From assembly GCF_040786285.1 (NCBI RefSeq), contig NZ_JBFMKQ010000001.1:1798001-1862000 (forward strand): DNA of 64,000 nucleotides, read 5' to 3'. The stretch's first letter is position 1; the number at the start of each line of letters is the position of its first letter. Source of the DNA: Aquimarina sp040786285. GTDB lineage: Bacteria > Bacteroidota > Bacteroidia > Flavobacteriales > Flavobacteriaceae. The notes beneath the pieces are model-generated. The model was not told the origin of the DNA. It made no database searches and saw nothing but the letters and a program-made list of their open reading frames with translations. Shown here in pieces: positions 38,431 to 47,043 of the stretch. The position numbers and the translations under genes are program-made.

Positions 38431-38464
38431 TTGGAAATATTCCAATAATTAGGAAATATTCCAA
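38431..38464. promoter_or_regulatory. double palindromic operator of the mutasome cassette
   Basis: Two copies of GGAAATATTCCAATAATT stand in tandem. Each has the inverted repeat GGAA-N3-TTCC: TTGGAAATATTCCAA at 38431-38445, and GGAAATATTCCAA at 38452-38464. Centres are 19 bp apart. A further CCAATT/AATTGG pair (38416-38434) overlaps. The copies end about 20 bp upstream of the -7 element, so a bound dimer would cover the -33 region, which fits repression. No cognate regulator gene was found nearby. Confidence 0.7.
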
Positions 38465-38482
38465 TAATTCATTTTTTTATAG

Positions 38483-38490
38483 TAGTTTTG
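38483..38490 (+). promoter_or_regulatory. -7 promoter element of the mutasome cassette
   Basis: TAGTTTTG fits TANNTTTG exactly and ends 11 nt before the ATG at 38502. Confidence 0.6.
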
Positions 38491-38501
38491 TATTTCTTAA
38501 T

Positions 38502-39890
38502 ATGAGAATAATGCAAGATCAACTATATACCGTTATTGATGTCGAAACTACCGGAAAAGGTATTTTAGGTAATCGTATTACAGAGATATGTATTGTACAA
38601 TTGCAAGGAAATAAAATTCTGGATAAATTTACATCTCTAGTCAACCCTGAGCAGAATATTCCTCCTTTTATTACAGGGCTTACAGGTATTGATAACGATA
38701 TGGTTCGAGATGCTCCTAAGTTTCATGAGATTGCAGAACGTATTATCGAAATTACTACAGGAACTATTTTTGTAGCTCATAATGTTAATTTTGATTATAA
38801 TGTAGTTAGGAATGAATTTAAAAGCCTTGGATACACATTTACCCGTAAAAAATTATGTACCGTACGTCTTTCACGAAAATTAATACCAGGGTTATTTTCT
38901 TATAGTTTAGGTAGACTTTGCTCATCGCTTAATATTCCATTAGTTGATCGGCATCGTGCCGAAGGAGATACCGATGCTACAGTAATTTTATTTCAACGAA
39001 TTTTAGAACTCGACCCAGAGTTTACAATGATCAACTCTTTTTTAAATGCTCGTTCTAAAGAAGCGACACTTCCTCCTCATCTTGATGTAGATACTATAAA
39101 TAGGTTACCAGAGGAAACAGGAATCTACTTATTTAAAGATCAAAAAGGAAAAGTTATTTATGCTGGTAAAGCAAAGAATATCAAACAACGAGTGATTAGT
39201 CACTTTTATGATAAAAAGAATAAAGAATATGCTCTTGGGCAAAATACATATGCCATAGATTATGAAATTACAGGTAATGAATTAATTGCTTTATTATTAG
39301 AAGCAGAGAAAATTCAGAAACATTATCCCAAATTTAATAGTGCTCAAAAAAAAATAATAGCTCCATATAGAATCATACAGTATACGAATAGAAGAGGTGT
39401 TATACAGCTTGCAATCGACAGGTCAAAAAGAACAGATCATTCGTTAGAGGTGTTTTATAGACGATCTGATGCTATAGAACAACTAGAACAATTGTGTTTT
39501 GATTATCAACTGTGTCCACGATATTGTAATCTACAAAGTACCTCAGAACAATGCTCTCATTACCGGATCAAGAATTGTAAAGGAATATGTCATGGTAAAG
39601 AATCTGTGGCATTGTATAATATAAGAGTACAACAGGCATTATTATCTCTAAAGAAGCAAAAAGAGACCTATCTTATAAGGGAAAAAGGTAGGACTATAGA
39701 TGAACACGGTTTTGTTATGATACAAAACGGAGTTTATAAGGGGTTTGGTTATGTGCCTCAGTCAGAACAGGTATCACATTTTGATGGTTTTGAAACGTTT
39801 TTGACATTACAAAAACATACATATCATACTACAAAAATCATCAAGAGTTACTTACGTAAATACGGGGAAAATAATATTATATATATGTAA
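38502..39890 (+). CDS. DnaQ exonuclease / GIY-YIG / UvrC-type cysteine motif fusion nuclease
   Basis: A 462-residue protein (ATG at 38511 is an alternative start). Residues about 8-170 form a DEDDh 3'-5' exonuclease with D13 and E15 (VIDVETTG), D98 (HNVNFDYN), H151 and D156 (HRAEGD), all present. Residues about 203-280 form a GIY-YIG endonuclease: G207-I-Y, Y220-A-G, R230 and E267 in 'LLLEAEKIQKHYPKFNSA'. Residues 338-363 hold C338, C342, C351, C359, C363; the spacing C-x7-C-x3-C and the text 'C.HY.IKNC.G.C' match the Fe-S cysteine motif of UvrC. The UvrC RNase-H-like second nuclease and helix-hairpin-helix are absent. It is the first gene of a cassette with two error-prone polymerases. It is likely a damage-processing nuclease. 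Confidence 0.88.
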   Translation: MRIMQDQLYTVIDVETTGKGILGNRITEICIVQLQGNKILDKFTSLVNPEQNIPPFITGLTGIDNDMVRDAPKFHEIAERIIEITTGTIFVAHNVNFDYNVVRNEFKSLGYTFTRKKLCTVRLSRKLIPGLFSYSLGRLCSSLNIPLVDRHRAEGDTDATVILFQRILELDPEFTMINSFLNARSKEATLPPHLDVDTINRLPEETGIYLFKDQKGKVIYAGKAKNIKQRVISHFYDKKNKEYALGQNTYAIDYEITGNELIALLLEAEKIQKHYPKFNSAQKKIIAPYRIIQYTNRRGVIQLAIDRSKRTDHSLEVFYRRSDAIEQLEQLCFDYQLCPRYCNLQSTSEQCSHYRIKNCKGICHGKESVALYNIRVQQALLSLKKQKETYLIREKGRTIDEHGFVMIQNGVYKGFGYVPQSEQVSHFDGFETFLTLQKHTYHTTKIIKSYLRKYGENNIIYM

Positions 39891-39901
39891 AAGGAATAAT
39901 T

Positions 39902-41122
39902 ATGAATACTACAATTGTACACTTCGATTTGGATACTTTTTTTGTGTCCTGCGAGCGTCTTTTGGATAGCAGACTAAACAATAAGCCTGTGATTGTAGGG
40001 GGAACTGGAGATCGTGGAGTAGTGAGTGCTGCAAGTTATGAAACTAGAGGGTATGGTGTTCATTCGGGAATGCCTATGAAAATGGCAAGGCAACTTTGTC
40101 CTAGTGCTATCTACATACGTGGTAATGCAGGTACATACACTAAATTTTCAAAACAAGTGACTGAAATTTTACAACGAGAAGTGCCAATTTTAGAAAAAGC
40201 CAGTGTAGATGAATTTTATGCAGATCTTACTGGGATGGATCGCTTTTTTGGGTGTTACAAGTTTGCTTCAGAATTGCGCAATAAAATTATTAATGAAGCA
40301 GGACTACCAATATCCTTTGGACTTTCAGTAAATAAAACAGTTTCTAAAGTTGCTACCAATGAGGCTAAACCCAATAATCAACTAAAAATCGATACCGGTT
40401 ATGAAAAGGAATTTCTAGCTCCGTTATCCATCAAGAAAATTCCAATGGTAGGAGAGAAAACCTATCGTACCTTTTGTAATATGGGAATCAAAAATGTGCA
40501 TGCGGTACAGCAAATGCCTGTAGAAATGATGACTTCTGTTTTTGGGAAAAACGGTCGTGTTATATGGCAACGTGCTAATGGTATTGATCATACACCTTTA
40601 GTAGAGTACCACGAACGTAAATCTATTTCGAGCGAGCGTACATATGGCCAAGATACAATCAATGTTACTATGCTGAAAACTACAATTATTTCAATGGCAG
40701 AGAACCTGGCTTTTCAATTACGACGAGGAGGAAAGCTTACCTCATGTGTAACTGTTAAGATTCGTTATTCAGATTTTCAAACCTATTCCAAACAACTTAA
40801 AATACCATACACATCGGCTGATCATCATTTGATACCTGTAGTGATAAGTCTTTTTGAAAATCTATTTAGCAGAAGGTTATTAATACGGCTTGTTGGGGTT
40901 CGATACAGTGGCCTAACTGCCGGTACCTATCAAATTAATTTATTTGATGACGAAAAGAAGACGGTAAACTTGTATAAAGCTATGGATGCTATACGTATTC
41001 GATATGGAGATCGAAGTATAATGCGTGCAGCCACATTGGGTGAAGGATCACGTACTGTCGGAAATTTCACAAATCCTTTCAATGGAGAGCCACCTATTGT
41101 TTTAGCGCATAGAACTCAGTAA
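39902..41122 (+). CDS. Y-family (DinB/UmuC-type) translesion DNA polymerase
   Basis: A 406-residue protein. The palm has D9 (HFDLDTFF) and D103-E104 in 'ASVDEFYADLTG', the three catalytic acids; F13 is at the steric gate. The fingers have 'SAASYETRGYGVHSGMP', and the thumb region has 'PMVGEKTYRTFCNMGIKNVH', a helix-hairpin-helix. The little-finger domain ends in a β-clamp binding motif QINLF (344-348), followed by 'YGDRSIMRAATLGEG'. All catalytic residues are intact, so it should be an active lesion-bypass polymerase, unlike inactive ImuB proteins. It starts 12 bp after the nuclease fusion. Confidence 0.93.
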   Translation: MNTTIVHFDLDTFFVSCERLLDSRLNNKPVIVGGTGDRGVVSAASYETRGYGVHSGMPMKMARQLCPSAIYIRGNAGTYTKFSKQVTEILQREVPILEKASVDEFYADLTGMDRFFGCYKFASELRNKIINEAGLPISFGLSVNKTVSKVATNEAKPNNQLKIDTGYEKEFLAPLSIKKIPMVGEKTYRTFCNMGIKNVHAVQQMPVEMMTSVFGKNGRVIWQRANGIDHTPLVEYHERKSISSERTYGQDTINVTMLKTTIISMAENLAFQLRRGGKLTSCVTVKIRYSDFQTYSKQLKIPYTSADHHLIPVVISLFENLFSRRLLIRLVGVRYSGLTAGTYQINLFDDEKKTVNLYKAMDAIRIRYGDRSIMRAATLGEGSRTVGNFTNPFNGEPPIVLAHRTQ

Positions 41123-41148
41123 ATGGTATTACAATACAAAAGAAAAAA

Positions 41149-44100
41149 ATGTATTTAAACAATCATTCATACTATAGTTTGCGATACGGTACGATATCAG
41201 AAATTGAGCTATTAGAAATGGCTCAACATAATGAGTGTACTCATTTTCCTCTTACAGATATAAATAATACTTCTGCGTGTTTAAATTTTATAAGAAAAGC
41301 ACCTTCTTATGGGGTCAAACCAATTGTTGGAATTGACTTTCGTAATAATGCCCAGCAATGTTATGTTTGCCTGGCACAAAATAATGATGGTTTTTTAGAA
41401 TTGAATCGATTTCTTTCAGAACATTTACATGCAGAAGAAACCTTTCCTGATCAGGCTCCATCTTTTAGCGATAGTATAGTTATTTATCCTTTTGAAAAAT
41501 TACTAACCTTGGATAAGACTACTTTTTTAGATAATGAATTTATAGGTGTTGGACTTACCGATATTAATAAGCTACACTTTTCAAGACTGAGTGAATATAC
41601 GGATAAGTTGGTAGTGCTACATTCGGTTACTTTCCGCGATAAGCGTGATTTTAATACACATCGATTATTACGTGCTATTGATACTAATATGTTGTTGAGT
41701 AAATTACCTGAATCTCAGCAAGGGGCTCCTGAACATAAAATGTATCCTATAGCAAGCATTAAAAAAGCTTTTGAAGACTACCCGCATATCATAAAGAATA
41801 CACAACAATTATTAGCTCGGTGCAATATTGAGTTTAATTTTTCAAAAAACAGAGAAAATCAAAATTTAAAGACTGTTTTTGGAAATGTTGATGCAGATTA
41901 TAAAAAGCTTGTTAATCTATGTGAATCAGGGCTCCCTGAGCGTTATGAAGTGGTGACCGATGCGATACGAAAACGTTTAGAAAAAGAACTTACTTTAATC
42001 AAACAGCAAAATTTTGTAAGCTTCTTTCTAATTAACTGGAAAATCATTCAGTATGCAAAATCTAAAGATTATTATCATGTAGGACGTGGAAGTGGAGCTA
42101 ATAGTATTGTTGCATATTTATTAGAGATTACCGATGTAGATCCAATAGAGTTGGATTTGTATTTTGAACGTTTTATGAATCTATATCGTGCCAGCCCCCC
42201 TGATTTTGATATTGATTTTTCTAGCTGGGATAGAGAAGATGTTACTCGTTTTATTTTTGAAGCTTTTGGTAAGAATGGCCAAGCAGCTTTATTGGGAGCG
42301 TATGTTACTTTCAAACATAGCGGTGCTGTACGAGAATTAGGAAAAGTATTCGGATTGCCTAAACATGAAATTGATAAGCTTAGCGATGGTAAATATGACC
42401 CCAACAAGCTTGATGAACTCTCCAGATTAGTACTTCGGTATGCAAAGTGCCTTCATGGTCGGCCAAATTATATAAGCATTCATGCGGCAGGAATCCTTAT
42501 TTCTGAAAACCCTATTCATTATTTTTCGGCTACTCATCTACCTCCCAAAGGATTCCCTACTGTTCAGTTTGATATGCATATAGCCGAAGATGTGGGATTG
42601 TATAAGTTTGATATTTTAGGACAGCGAGGACTAGGAAAAATAAAGGATGCTATTGCGATTATCAAAGAAAATCACCCTGATGTTATTTTACCCAATATCC
42701 ATAATGCGAAACCTTTTTTTAAAGACCCCAATATCAATGCAATGATCGAAAGAGCAGAATGTATTGGTTGTTTTTATGTAGAATCTCCGGCAATGCGAAT
42801 GTTATTAAAAAAATTGGGAGTACGTGATTATTTAACACTGGTAGCTGCCAGTTCTATTATACGTCCGGGGGTGGCAAAAAGTGGAATGATGCGCGAATAC
42901 ATCTTACGTCATAAAAATCCTGAACGTAGAAAACAAGCTCATCCGGTATTGTGGGATATTATGCCAGATACTTATGGGGTGATGGTATACCAAGAGGATG
43001 TGATTAAGGTAGCTCACCACTATGCTGGGCTTGATTTAGGAGAAGCTGATGTGTTACGTAGAGGGATGAGTGGTAAATACCGATCACGAGATGAGTTTCA
43101 AGTAGTAAGAGATAAATTTATTGCCAATTGTCGTAAACGAGGAGAGGCAGATGAAGTGATTTTTGAGGTATGGCGACAGATAGAGAGTTTTGCCGGATAT
43201 GCCTTTGCAAAAGGGCACTCTGCTTCATATGCTGTAGAATCATACCAGAGTTTATTTTTAAAATGTTATTACCCTTTAGAGTATATGGTGGCCACTATTA
43301 ATAATGGTGGTGGTTTTTATCGAGTAGAAACCTACATACACGAAGCACGAATACATGGTGCGATCATCCACGCACCTTGCATTAATACCAGTTCGATAGA
43401 TACTATAATCAAAGGAAAAGAAATCTATTTAGGTTTTCAACATTTGCAAGGGTTCGAAAAACGCTCAATGCTAAAAATAATGAGTGCCAGAGTACATGGA
43501 TTGTTTAGCTCTTTAGATGATTTTATGGAGCGTGTACCACTTTCTATTGAGCAGATAGATGTACTTATTCGTATTGATGCCTTCAGATCCTTGGGCAAGG
43601 ATAAACGAAGCTTATTATGGGAGGCTCATTATAAATGTAATCATATTGTTGTCAATGAGTTTCAGCAGCAGCTTTTTAAGATACATACTAAAGATTTTAC
43701 CTTACCTACGTTTACAATTACAGATTTAGAAAGTGCTTTTGATCAATTAGAATTATTGAATTTTACACTTTATGATCCTTTTATTTTATTAGAAACACCT
43801 CCAACTAGTAGTATATTAAGCATTGATTTAGCTTTATATATAAATAAAATTGTTGTGATTTATGGATATTTAATTACCGTTAAGAATACAGGAACCTCTA
43901 AAGGAGACCGTATGTTTTTTGGTACATTTTTAGACCAGAATGGAGAATGGATTGATACGGTACATTTTCCGCCTGTAGCTAAGAAATATCCCTTTAGAGG
44001 GAAAGGGATTTATCGTATTACCGGTAAAGTAGTCTCAGAGTTCGACTTTTTAAGTCTTGAAGTTCTTAAACAAGAACGAATGCCCTATGTATCTGACCCA

Positions 44101-44172
44101 AGGTTTGATGTTACATATAACCGAAAAGAGCTCCCAGAAGAGCAAGGAAAACCTTTTGGGTTACTAAGGTGA
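41149..44172 (+). CDS. short DnaE-type (DnaE2/ImuC-like) DNA polymerase
   Basis: A 1007-residue C-family polymerase, much shorter than the replicative alpha subunit of Bacteroidota (about 1450), so it is an accessory enzyme. The PHP domain starts 'YLNNHSYYSLRYGTISEIEL'; the usual H-x-H metal motif is N-x-H-like here, so its metal site is probably broken. The palm carries 'GRGSGANSIVAYLLEITDVD' and PDFDIDF with D352 and D354; the fingers carry 'VMVYQEDVIKVAHHYAGLDL', 'LRRGMSGK' and 'FAKGHSASYAVESYQS'. A C-terminal OB-fold is seen ('VVIYGYLITVKNTG'). No terminal clamp motif. It is part of the damage-inducible-looking cassette with the nuclease and Y-polymerase. Confidence 0.93.
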   Translation: MYLNNHSYYSLRYGTISEIELLEMAQHNECTHFPLTDINNTSACLNFIRKAPSYGVKPIVGIDFRNNAQQCYVCLAQNNDGFLELNRFLSEHLHAEETFPDQAPSFSDSIVIYPFEKLLTLDKTTFLDNEFIGVGLTDINKLHFSRLSEYTDKLVVLHSVTFRDKRDFNTHRLLRAIDTNMLLSKLPESQQGAPEHKMYPIASIKKAFEDYPHIIKNTQQLLARCNIEFNFSKNRENQNLKTVFGNVDADYKKLVNLCESGLPERYEVVTDAIRKRLEKELTLIKQQNFVSFFLINWKIIQYAKSKDYYHVGRGSGANSIVAYLLEITDVDPIELDLYFERFMNLYRASPPDFDIDFSSWDREDVTRFIFEAFGKNGQAALLGAYVTFKHSGAVRELGKVFGLPKHEIDKLSDGKYDPNKLDELSRLVLRYAKCLHGRPNYISIHAAGILISENPIHYFSATHLPPKGFPTVQFDMHIAEDVGLYKFDILGQRGLGKIKDAIAIIKENHPDVILPNIHNAKPFFKDPNINAMIERAECIGCFYVESPAMRMLLKKLGVRDYLTLVAASSIIRPGVAKSGMMREYILRHKNPERRKQAHPVLWDIMPDTYGVMVYQEDVIKVAHHYAGLDLGEADVLRRGMSGKYRSRDEFQVVRDKFIANCRKRGEADEVIFEVWRQIESFAGYAFAKGHSASYAVESYQSLFLKCYYPLEYMVATINNGGGFYRVETYIHEARIHGAIIHAPCINTSSIDTIIKGKEIYLGFQHLQGFEKRSMLKIMSARVHGLFSSLDDFMERVPLSIEQIDVLIRIDAFRSLGKDKRSLLWEAHYKCNHIVVNEFQQQLFKIHTKDFTLPTFTITDLESAFDQLELLNFTLYDPFILLETPPTSSILSIDLALYINKIVVIYGYLITVKNTGTSKGDRMFFGTFLDQNGEWIDTVHFPPVAKKYPFRGKGIYRITGKVVSEFDFLSLEVLKQERMPYVSDPRFDVTYNRKELPEEQGKPFGLLR

Positions 44173-44238
44173 TATGATCTGACAATGCAATTCTTAAGTA
44201 GGTTAATTTGGTGTTCTTGTACATAGTTAGGAATAAAA

Positions 44239-44270
44239 AAACGACACCTAATTAAAGATGTCGTTTCGAA
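44239..44270. terminator. bidirectional terminator
   Basis: AAACGACA (44239-44246) pairs with TGTCGTTT (44259-44266) between convergent genes. Confidence 0.7.
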
Positions 44271-44310
44271 AAATTTTATTTTGGGGCTACAAAATAAAAT
44301 TCAATTGTTA

Positions 44311-45123
44311 TTAGTTTCCAGTATACCCAGCAAATTGCTGCATAGCTGTTTTTGTAAGTTCTTTAGCTCTATTTACATAGAAATTTTTAGTATCATCAAG
44401 CGACTCATTTTTTAACTCATTATCACTTCTAACATAATCTCTTTGAGATTCGAATGTTGATTCTTCATTAAGTACAACACTTAATTCCTGAAGTGCAGTC
44501 TCTAATTTTTGTAGTGCTCTTTCTGCTTTTGATTTCATTAACGACTGTTCTTTTAACTCTGCCGCTCTTTTTGCTTCAAATTCTGCCTTTTTCTTGTTTT
44601 GTAAAGCTATTTGTTGCTCTAACTCCTTTTGTTCGATTGCTAATTGACGACGTTTTTCTTCTAGTTCTCTTTGCTTTTCAGAAACCTCATTTTCAACTTC
44701 AGCTATTTCGTTTTCTTCTTCAATCGAAGCTTCTTCAGAATAAGCAATGTCACCGGTATTAGCCTGGCAATGTGTTAATTGCTCTAGGAGCTGAGAACCT
44801 AATTCCTTAGCACGCTTAGCAAAAAACCTACTACGCTCATAAGTATCTTGTTCTAATGAGCTTTGCATATCTACTCTAGCTTGATATGCAGTTTCATTAG
44901 CTATTTTACAATCGCATTCACTAGCTAAGTCTTCTACTTTTTGGAATGACTCTATAGCTTTATCTGCATATTCTTGAGTATGATAAACATTATTTGCGCC
45001 ATGTGCTTTTTTACTATGAGAATAAGCGTAACTAGCTGCTGTTAAAGCATCATCATAAACATTCTGGGCATTAACCTGTGAGATAAAACAAGATAATAAT
45101 AAGATAAGTGCAATATTTTTCAT
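44311..45123 (-). CDS. secreted coiled-coil protein of unknown function
   Basis: The frame extends to 45210, but ATG at 45123 gives the signal peptide MKNIALILLLSCFISQVNAQ, so this start is chosen (270 residues). The mature chain is helical: an N-terminal Ala/Tyr-rich region with 'DALTAASYAYSHSKKAHGAN', a central Glu/Lys-rich coiled coil (about 135-210), and a C-terminal 'NFYVNRAKELTKTAMQQFAG' that echoes 'RSRFFAKRAKELGSQLLEQL' of the N-terminal part. This suggests two copies of a helical bundle separated by the coil. It is likely periplasmic. The family is not recognised. Confidence 0.75.
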   Translation of the reverse strand: MKNIALILLLSCFISQVNAQNVYDDALTAASYAYSHSKKAHGANNVYHTQEYADKAIESFQKVEDLASECDCKIANETAYQARVDMQSSLEQDTYERSRFFAKRAKELGSQLLEQLTHCQANTGDIAYSEEASIEEENEIAEVENEVSEKQRELEEKRRQLAIEQKELEQQIALQNKKKAEFEAKRAAELKEQSLMKSKAERALQKLETALQELSVVLNEESTFESQRDYVRSDNELKNESLDDTKNFYVNRAKELTKTAMQQFAGYTGN

Positions 45124-45413
45124 TATAGGGGGCTTTTGATCACGAAGCAATAATACAATTTTTTTCATGTAACACCTAAAAAAAATGTCATTAATCGATA
45201 AAAAGCGCATTTTATCTTGATTTTTACGGGGAAACCTTAATTTTATGGAATAAATGTCCTACTGTTTTGTAAGAATAATTATTATTATCACATGAATTTT
45301 TATTAAAACGATAATTTTTATGTAATATTTTAATGAGGATACATAAACTTAAAATTTATTATTCGATACTTATATTATGTAAGTTAATTATGTATCTTTC
45401 GTCCTAATATTTT

Positions 45414-45923
45414 ATGAAACGATTAATTATATCTTCAATAAATCATAATCTTAATAATGCTATAGCTTTATTAAAAGTAATAGATTCAACAACGTATCGT
45501 GATGCCTCTTTAGGACCTTATTATTCGAGTATTGGTTCTCATATAAGACATACTCTCGATTTTTTTGATTGTATTATTAGCGGATTAGATTCTAATGATA
45601 TTGATTTAACAGCCCGAAAACGCGATGAAATTTTGTCTAGCGATAAAGAAGCCGCAATACTACATATCTATACATTACAAGAAACCTTACTTTCTTATGT
45701 AGACGTGAATACAGACTATTTGATTCACGTTACAGATAATATGGGGCAGGGTAAAGTAACAGTAAGTTATACATTAGAAAGTATTCTTGCTCATGCCAAT
45801 AGCCATACTGTTCATCACTTTGCTACCATAGGGTATATTCTTGACTATTTGGGAAAGGAGATTAAAATTCCAGGTTTTGGTTATAATCCAACAACACCAA
45901 TAAATAAAAGAGAAGGGATATAA
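45414..45923 (+). CDS. DinB-like (YfiT-type fold) metal-binding protein
   Basis: A 169-residue protein. The four-helix bundle of the DinB superfamily is suggested by 'IGSHIRHTLDFFDCIISGLD' (metal His near residue 46) and 'ILAHANSHTVHHFATIGYIL' with the H-x3-H pair near residues 132-136. Members are putative thiol-dependent transferases; the function here is unknown, and it is unrelated to DinB polymerase despite the name. It is convergent with the DUF6095 gene, 24 bp apart. Confidence 0.85.
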   Translation: MKRLIISSINHNLNNAIALLKVIDSTTYRDASLGPYYSSIGSHIRHTLDFFDCIISGLDSNDIDLTARKRDEILSSDKEAAILHIYTLQETLLSYVDVNTDYLIHVTDNMGQGKVTVSYTLESILAHANSHTVHHFATIGYILDYLGKEIKIPGFGYNPTTPINKREGI

Positions 45924-45947
45924 CGAATATTTCCCGATTTACAGTAT

Positions 45948-46181
45948 TTACCCCTTTCCAAAGATTGAATCCATAATTGTTTTTATGCCTCTAAAAGCCA
46001 TAAATATGGCGAATGCTGCACCAATTAATCCTAAAATTAGAATGGGTATATATAATGGATGATCTTGATTTTTAAAAGCAGAATGAATAATTACTGGGCT
46101 TATAAACATGAAAATAAGTGCAATAGCCATACGTTGTACACCTTTGCCGAGTAGTTCTTTATTGGTTCTATTGGGCTCCAT
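45948..46181 (-). CDS. DUF6095 small membrane protein
   Basis: A 77-residue protein with two membrane helices: 'MAIALIFMFISPVIIHSAFK' and 'LYIPILILGLIGAAFAIFMA', joined by a short 'NQDHPLY' loop. This layout matches DUF6095, a Bacteroidota family of unknown role. Its ATG lies 14 bp inside the murQ end, so it is translationally coupled to murQ. Confidence 0.85.
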   Translation of the reverse strand: MEPNRTNKELLGKGVQRMAIALIFMFISPVIIHSAFKNQDHPLYIPILILGLIGAAFAIFMAFRGIKTIMDSIFGKG

Positions 46182-46983
46182 AATTGTCTATTGCATTACG
46201 AACACTACCATATTGTTCTAATAGTTTAGCTGCTAGTTCTCGACTTATGTTTAGTTCGTCTATAATCATTCGTATACCTCTATCTACAAGCTTATTGTTA
46301 CTAAGTTGCATATCCACCATTTTATTGCCTTTTACCCTACCAAGTTGAATCATAACCGAAGTAGAAATCATGTTTAAAACTAGTTTTTGAGCGGTACCGG
46401 CTTTCATACGAGAACTTCCGGTGACAAATTCTGGACCTACAGTAACCACAATGGGAAATTGGGCTGTTGTTGCTAAGGGGCTTCCTTGGTTACAAGTAAT
46501 ACAACCTGTAATAATTTTATTCTCATTACAATGCTGCAAAGCGCTAATAACATAAGGTGTTGTACCCGAGGCAGCAATACCAATTACAACATCTTTTTGA
46601 GAAATGTGATATTCTTGAAGGTCTTTCCATCCTTGATCAGTACTATCTTCGGCAAACTCTACGGCTTTTCGGATTGCTGCATCTCCGCCAGCAATTAACC
46701 CTATGACCAAGTCATGAGATACTCCAAAAGTTGGTGGGCATTCACTGGCATCAACCACTCCTAAGCGACCACTAGTGCCAGCTCCCATATAGAAAAGTCT
46801 ACCGCCTTCTTTTAGTTTTTGTACGATTTGAGAAATTAAAGCTTCAATTTGCGGTATGGATTGTTCTACCGCATCAGGAACTGTTTTGTCCTCTTTATTG
46901 ATATGTGTGAGTAACTCTGTGATGCTCATTTTTTCTAAATGATCATACTTCGAGGATTGTTCTGTAGTTTTTATAAATGACAT
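46168..46983 (-). CDS. murQ: N-acetylmuramic acid 6-phosphate etherase
   Basis: A 271-residue protein. It cleaves the lactyl ether of MurNAc-6-phosphate to GlcNAc-6-phosphate in peptidoglycan recycling. The SIS domain has 'GRLFYMGAGTSGRLGVVDAS', 'IAGGDAAIRKAVEFAEDS', 'VVIGIAASGTTPYVISAL' and 'VTGSSRMKAGTAQKLVLNMI'. The start is fixed by the conserved N-terminal pattern T-T-E-x-S followed by L-x-x-M. It is cytosolic. A TATTTTTG promoter element ends only 4 nt before the ATG. Confidence 0.96.
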   Translation of the reverse strand: MSFIKTTEQSSKYDHLEKMSITELLTHINKEDKTVPDAVEQSIPQIEALISQIVQKLKEGGRLFYMGAGTSGRLGVVDASECPPTFGVSHDLVIGLIAGGDAAIRKAVEFAEDSTDQGWKDLQEYHISQKDVVIGIAASGTTPYVISALQHCNENKIITGCITCNQGSPLATTAQFPIVVTVGPEFVTGSSRMKAGTAQKLVLNMISTSVMIQLGRVKGNKMVDMQLSNNKLVDRGIRMIIDELNISRELAAKLLEQYGSVRNAIDNYGAQ

Positions 46984-46987
46984 GCTT

Positions 46988-46995
46988 CAAAAATA
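46988..46995 (-). promoter_or_regulatory. -7 promoter element of murQ
   Basis: TATTTTTG on the minus strand is an exact TANNTTTG, 4 nt before the ATG at 46983. The start is fixed by homology, so a leaderless mRNA is likely. Confidence 0.65.
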
Positions 46996-47043
46996 CTCAT
47001 TTTTGATTTTAGGATCACCCACTATTTTATTTTCCTAAAAAAA

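Noticed and set aside
45124..45210. Longer N-terminus of the coiled-coil protein
   Set aside because: It places 29 residues before a clean signal peptide.
45414..45923. DNA polymerase IV (because of the name DinB)
   Set aside because: It is the unrelated DinB-fold metal-binding family of about 170 residues; the real Y-polymerase is at 39902.
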